Part shown: in pieces, positions 61,188 through 64,000 of the stretch
How positions within the stretch are numbered: the stretch's first letter is position 1
How the letters are laid out: the number at the start of each line of letters is the position of its first letter
Source of the DNA: Streptomyces sp. NBC_01306
GTDB taxonomy: Bacteria > Actinomycetota > Actinomycetes > Streptomycetales > Streptomycetaceae
DNA length: 64,000 nt
Reading direction: 5' to 3'
Assembly: GCF_026340465.1 (NCBI RefSeq)
Contig: NZ_JAPEPC010000001.1
Span: 6,248,501 to 6,312,500 of the forward strand
The notes under the pieces: generated by a model
Databases searched by the model: none
Told to the model about the DNA's origin: nothing
Seen by the model: only the letters and a program-made list of their open reading frames with translations
Position numbers and translations under genes: made by a program

Positions 61188-61850
61188 ATCAGCGCCGAGC
61201 CCCGCATCAACGACCGGATTCGCGTTCCCGAGGTGCGACTTGTCGGACCCAGCGGCGAGCAGGTGGGCATTGTCCCGCTCGCGAAGGCCCTGGAACTGGC
61301 ACAGGAGTACGACCTCGACCTGGTCGAGGTCGCGGCGACCGCCCGTCCGCCCGTGTGCAAGCTCATGGATTACGGGAAGTTCAAGTACGAGTCGGCCATG
61401 AAGGCCCGTGAGGCGCGCAAGAACCAGGCGCACACGGTCATCAAGGAGATGAAGCTCCGGCCGAAGATCGACCCGCACGACTACGACACCAAAAAGGGTC
61501 ACGTCGTGCGCTTCCTCAAGCAGGGCGACAAGGTCAAGATCACGATCATGTTCCGCGGTCGCGAGCAGTCCCGCCCCGAACTGGGTTTCCGGCTGCTGCA
61601 GCGTCTCGCTTCGGACGTCGAGGACCTCGGGTTCATCGAGTCGAACCCGAAGCAGGACGGCCGAAACATGATCATGGTGCTTGGCCCGCACAAGAAGAAG
61701 ACCGAGGCCATGGCCGAGGCGCGCGAGGCCCAGGCCGCCCGCAAGGCGGAGCGCCAGGGCTACGCGACCGAGGGGTCCGCGGACGAGGTCGCCGAGGCTC
61801 CGGCCGAGGCAGAGGCCGAAGCACCGGCCGAGACCACCTCCGAAGCGTGA
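61188..61850 (+). CDS. infC: Translation initiation factor IF-3
   Basis: Binds the 30S subunit and checks initiator tRNA and start codon (220 aa). The N-domain starts ISAEPRINDRIRVPEVRLVG, the linker is MKAREARKNQ, and the C-domain has KLRPKIDPHDYDTKKGH. An acidic Ala/Glu tail (about 195-220) is added, as in actinobacteria. No ATG or GTG is properly placed. AGGAGG (61178-61183) points to ATC at 61188, a rare start of the kind that lets IF3 repress itself. A GTG at 61164 would give MWCYRGGS ahead but puts the ribosome site inside the gene. Confidence 0.9.
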   Translation: MSAEPRINDRIRVPEVRLVGPSGEQVGIVPLAKALELAQEYDLDLVEVAATARPPVCKLMDYGKFKYESAMKAREARKNQAHTVIKEMKLRPKIDPHDYDTKKGHVVRFLKQGDKVKITIMFRGREQSRPELGFRLLQRLASDVEDLGFIESNPKQDGRNMIMVLGPHKKKTEAMAEAREAQAARKAERQGYATEGSADEVAEAPAEAEAEAPAETTSEA

Positions 61851-61972
61851 CCGGACGGGCCACCAGCCAGGCGGCCCCGGGGTTCCGCCCGGAACACATA
61901 CCAACGATCTGACGCTCCCGGTCTCCGGTGCCCGCACCGGGGGAGCGCCACTGACGAGGAGAGTACGGCGCG

Positions 61973-62167
61973 ATGCCGAAGAACAAGACGCACAGCGGCT
62001 CCAGCAAGCGCTTCAAGATCACCGGCTCCGGCAAGGTGCTCCGTGAGCGCGCCGGCAAGCGCCACCTGCTGGAGCACAAGTCGTCCAAGAAGACGCGTTC
62101 GCTGACCGGCACCGTCGTGGTGGCCCCGGCCGACGCCAAGAAGATCAAGAAGCTTCTCGGCAAGTGA
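61973..62167 (+). CDS. rpmI: 50S ribosomal protein L35
   Basis: Small basic ribosomal protein (64 aa, normal length). PKNKTHSGSSKRFKITGSGK and the KRHLLEHKSSKKTRSL stretch are diagnostic. ATG 61973 follows GAGGAGAG. It lies 122 bp after infC and 105 bp before rplT in the usual infC-rpmI-rplT order. Confidence 0.98.
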   Translation: MPKNKTHSGSSKRFKITGSGKVLRERAGKRHLLEHKSSKKTRSLTGTVVVAPADAKKIKKLLGK

Positions 62168-62174
62168 CCTCGCG

Positions 62175-62196
62175 GCCCCCGGTCACCACCGGGGGC
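62175..62196 (+). terminator. Intercistronic hairpin between rpmI and rplT
   Basis: GCCCCCGGT pairs perfectly with ACCGGGGGC over a CACC loop. It may act as a partial terminator or a transcript stabiliser between the two ribosomal genes. Confidence 0.5.
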
Positions 62197-62272
62197 ACGA
62201 AGTCGGGACCGGGACCAATTCGTTTCCGGGCCGTGTGAGTTCACCCACGGCCCCGCTACAAGGAGTCAACAA

Positions 62273-62659
62273 GTGGCACGCGTCAAGCGGGCAGTCAACG
62301 CCCACAAGAAGCGCCGGGCAATTCTCGAAGCGGCCAAGGGCTACCGCGGTCAGCGTTCGCGCCTGTACCGCAAGGCCAAGGAGCAGGTCACCCACTCCCT
62401 GGTCTACAACTACAACGACCGCAAGAAGCGCAAGGGCGACTTCCGTCAGCTGTGGATCCAGCGCATCAACGCCGCTGCCCGCGAGAACGGCATGACGTAC
62501 AACCGCCTCATCCAGGGTCTGAAGGCCGCCAACATCGAGGTGGACCGCAAGATCCTCGCCGAGCTGGCCGTCAACGACACCAACGCGTTCGCCGCGCTGG
62601 TCGAGGTCGCGCAGAAGGCGCTCCCGAGCGACGTCAACGCGCCGAAGACCGCTGCCTGA
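62273..62659 (+). CDS. rplT: 50S ribosomal protein L20
   Basis: Early-assembly rRNA-binding protein (128 aa). The basic N-terminus ARVKRAVNAHKKRRAILEAA and RINAAARENGMTYNRLIQGL match the family. In other bacteria L20 also binds the leader of its own operon. The start is a GTG at 62273 after AAGGAG. It ends the operon before a strong hairpin. Confidence 0.98.
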   Translation: MARVKRAVNAHKKRRAILEAAKGYRGQRSRLYRKAKEQVTHSLVYNYNDRKKRKGDFRQLWIQRINAAARENGMTYNRLIQGLKAANIEVDRKILAELAVNDTNAFAALVEVAQKALPSDVNAPKTAA

Positions 62660-62693
62660 TCAGGCACGCACTTCAGCCGGAGCCCGGCCGGCA

Positions 62694-62724
62694 GGACCCG
62701 CAGGCGGAAGCCGCCTGCGGGTCC
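62694..62724 (+). terminator. Terminator after rplT
   Basis: GGACCCGCAGGCGG and CCGCCTGCGGGTCC form a perfect 14-bp stem with an AAG loop. Confidence 0.85.
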
Positions 62725-62840
62725 GCTGTGTTCCACAGACCGGTTGTGCCCCCGCATCACCCCTGTAGAACGACCCGGACCGGTACCCAGCCGCCCGGAC
62801 CTGCCGCAGTTCCGTACGTGAGTAAGGTGAAACGCCGACC

Positions 62841-63698
<858 letters not shown>

Positions 63699-63752
63699 TA
63701 GGGTGACGAGTTCGGGGGCCCACTGCGCTATTCGGAGAGGTGGGATACGGGG

Positions 63753-64000
63753 ATGGCTGTCTCTTCGGGCAGTGCGTCATCGCACGGACATGGATCGCCG
63801 CTGAACGGAACCGGCGCGTCCGTCGGCCCGGGTCCTGCCGGATCCGGGGTCGACCCCGACGAACTCCCCGACGGTCTGGTCGTCGCCGACGAGCACGGCC
63901 GGATCATCTGCTTCAACGCCGCCGCCGCACGGATCACCGCCGTACCGCGAGCCGCCGCACTGGGCCGCCCCCTGGAGCAGGCGCTGCCCCTGGAGGACCT
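63753..64000 (+). CDS. PAS-domain sensor protein (probably histidine kinase), 5' part
   Basis: Open frame from ATG 63753 to the window edge, 82 codons. After a Ser/Gly-rich stretch, LPDGLVVADEHGRIICFN and AAAARITAVP are the start of a PAS domain. The rest, including any kinase domain, is outside the window, so the histidine-kinase call is an inference. GGAGAGG lies about 12 nt upstream. Confidence 0.75.
   Translation, partial: MAVSSGSASSHGHGSPLNGTGASVGPGPAGSGVDPDELPDGLVVADEHGRIICFNAAAARITAVPRAAALGRPLEQALPLED

Overview
The window is chromosomal DNA of a streptomycete or close relative. It shows very high GC with strong G/C bias at third codon positions, many GTG starts, long antisense shadow ORFs, a Pup-proteasome locus, GylR-controlled glycerol genes, and a housekeeping order (gylR-metH ... 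arc-dop-pup-prcBA ... pafA ... pafBC-tatAC ... infC-rpmI-rplT) that matches the Streptomyces core as I know it. No tRNA, rRNA, CRISPR array, transposase or prophage gene was seen.

Layout. 1-4.1 kb: glycerol uptake and catabolism (gylR, then glpF-glpK-glpD, all leftward) with two GylR-like operators. 4.2-12.5 kb: metH, a HAD hydrolase, an orphan peptide-binding lipoprotein, an orphan LuxR-type response regulator and a RecB-like nuclease. 12.6-32 kb: the pupylation/proteasome region, comprising an M50 protease, trmI, a ferredoxin, arc, dop, pup, prcB, prcA, then a LacI/MFS pair, pafA, two FKBP isomerases, pafB-pafC, tatA-tatC and a lipid kinase. 32.6-36.5 kb: a HelY-type helicase and a pseudouridine synthase.

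36.6-43.5 kb is the most unusual part. It is a SigK/RskA-type locus syntenic, from memory, with mycobacterial Rv0449c-Rv0448c-ufaA1-Rv0446c-sigK-rskA, with a divergent fasciclin lipoprotein resembling MPT83/MPT70. Three promoters of identical layout (CCAATCC, 16 bp, CGAATA/G) precede the fasciclin gene, the oxidoreductase operon and the sigma-gene position. The locus looks damaged. The sigma gene is reduced to a region 4.2 fragment, the oxidoreductase has lost about half its length, and the first cyclopropane-synthase gene carries an in-frame amber codon. The anti-sigma factor, DUF1365, second synthase, DUF1295 and fasciclin genes are intact.

43.5-52 kb: a PadR-controlled ABC exporter, an iron-box siderophore-interacting protein, a 5'-3' exonuclease and a glycine-betaine-type importer whose permease is fused to two binding domains sharing a 332-bp perfectly identical DNA patch. 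52-60.8 kb: accessory and cell-surface genes (cupin regulator, DUF2510 protein, PLP racemase/aldolase-like enzyme, proline-rich membrane protein plus mycosin, beta-lactamase-fold protein, SseB, aquaporin, DUF1844). 60.8-64 kb: a long leader with a candidate attenuator, infC with a probable ATC start, rpmI, rplT, a SpoU methyltransferase and the start of a PAS-containing protein cut by the window edge.
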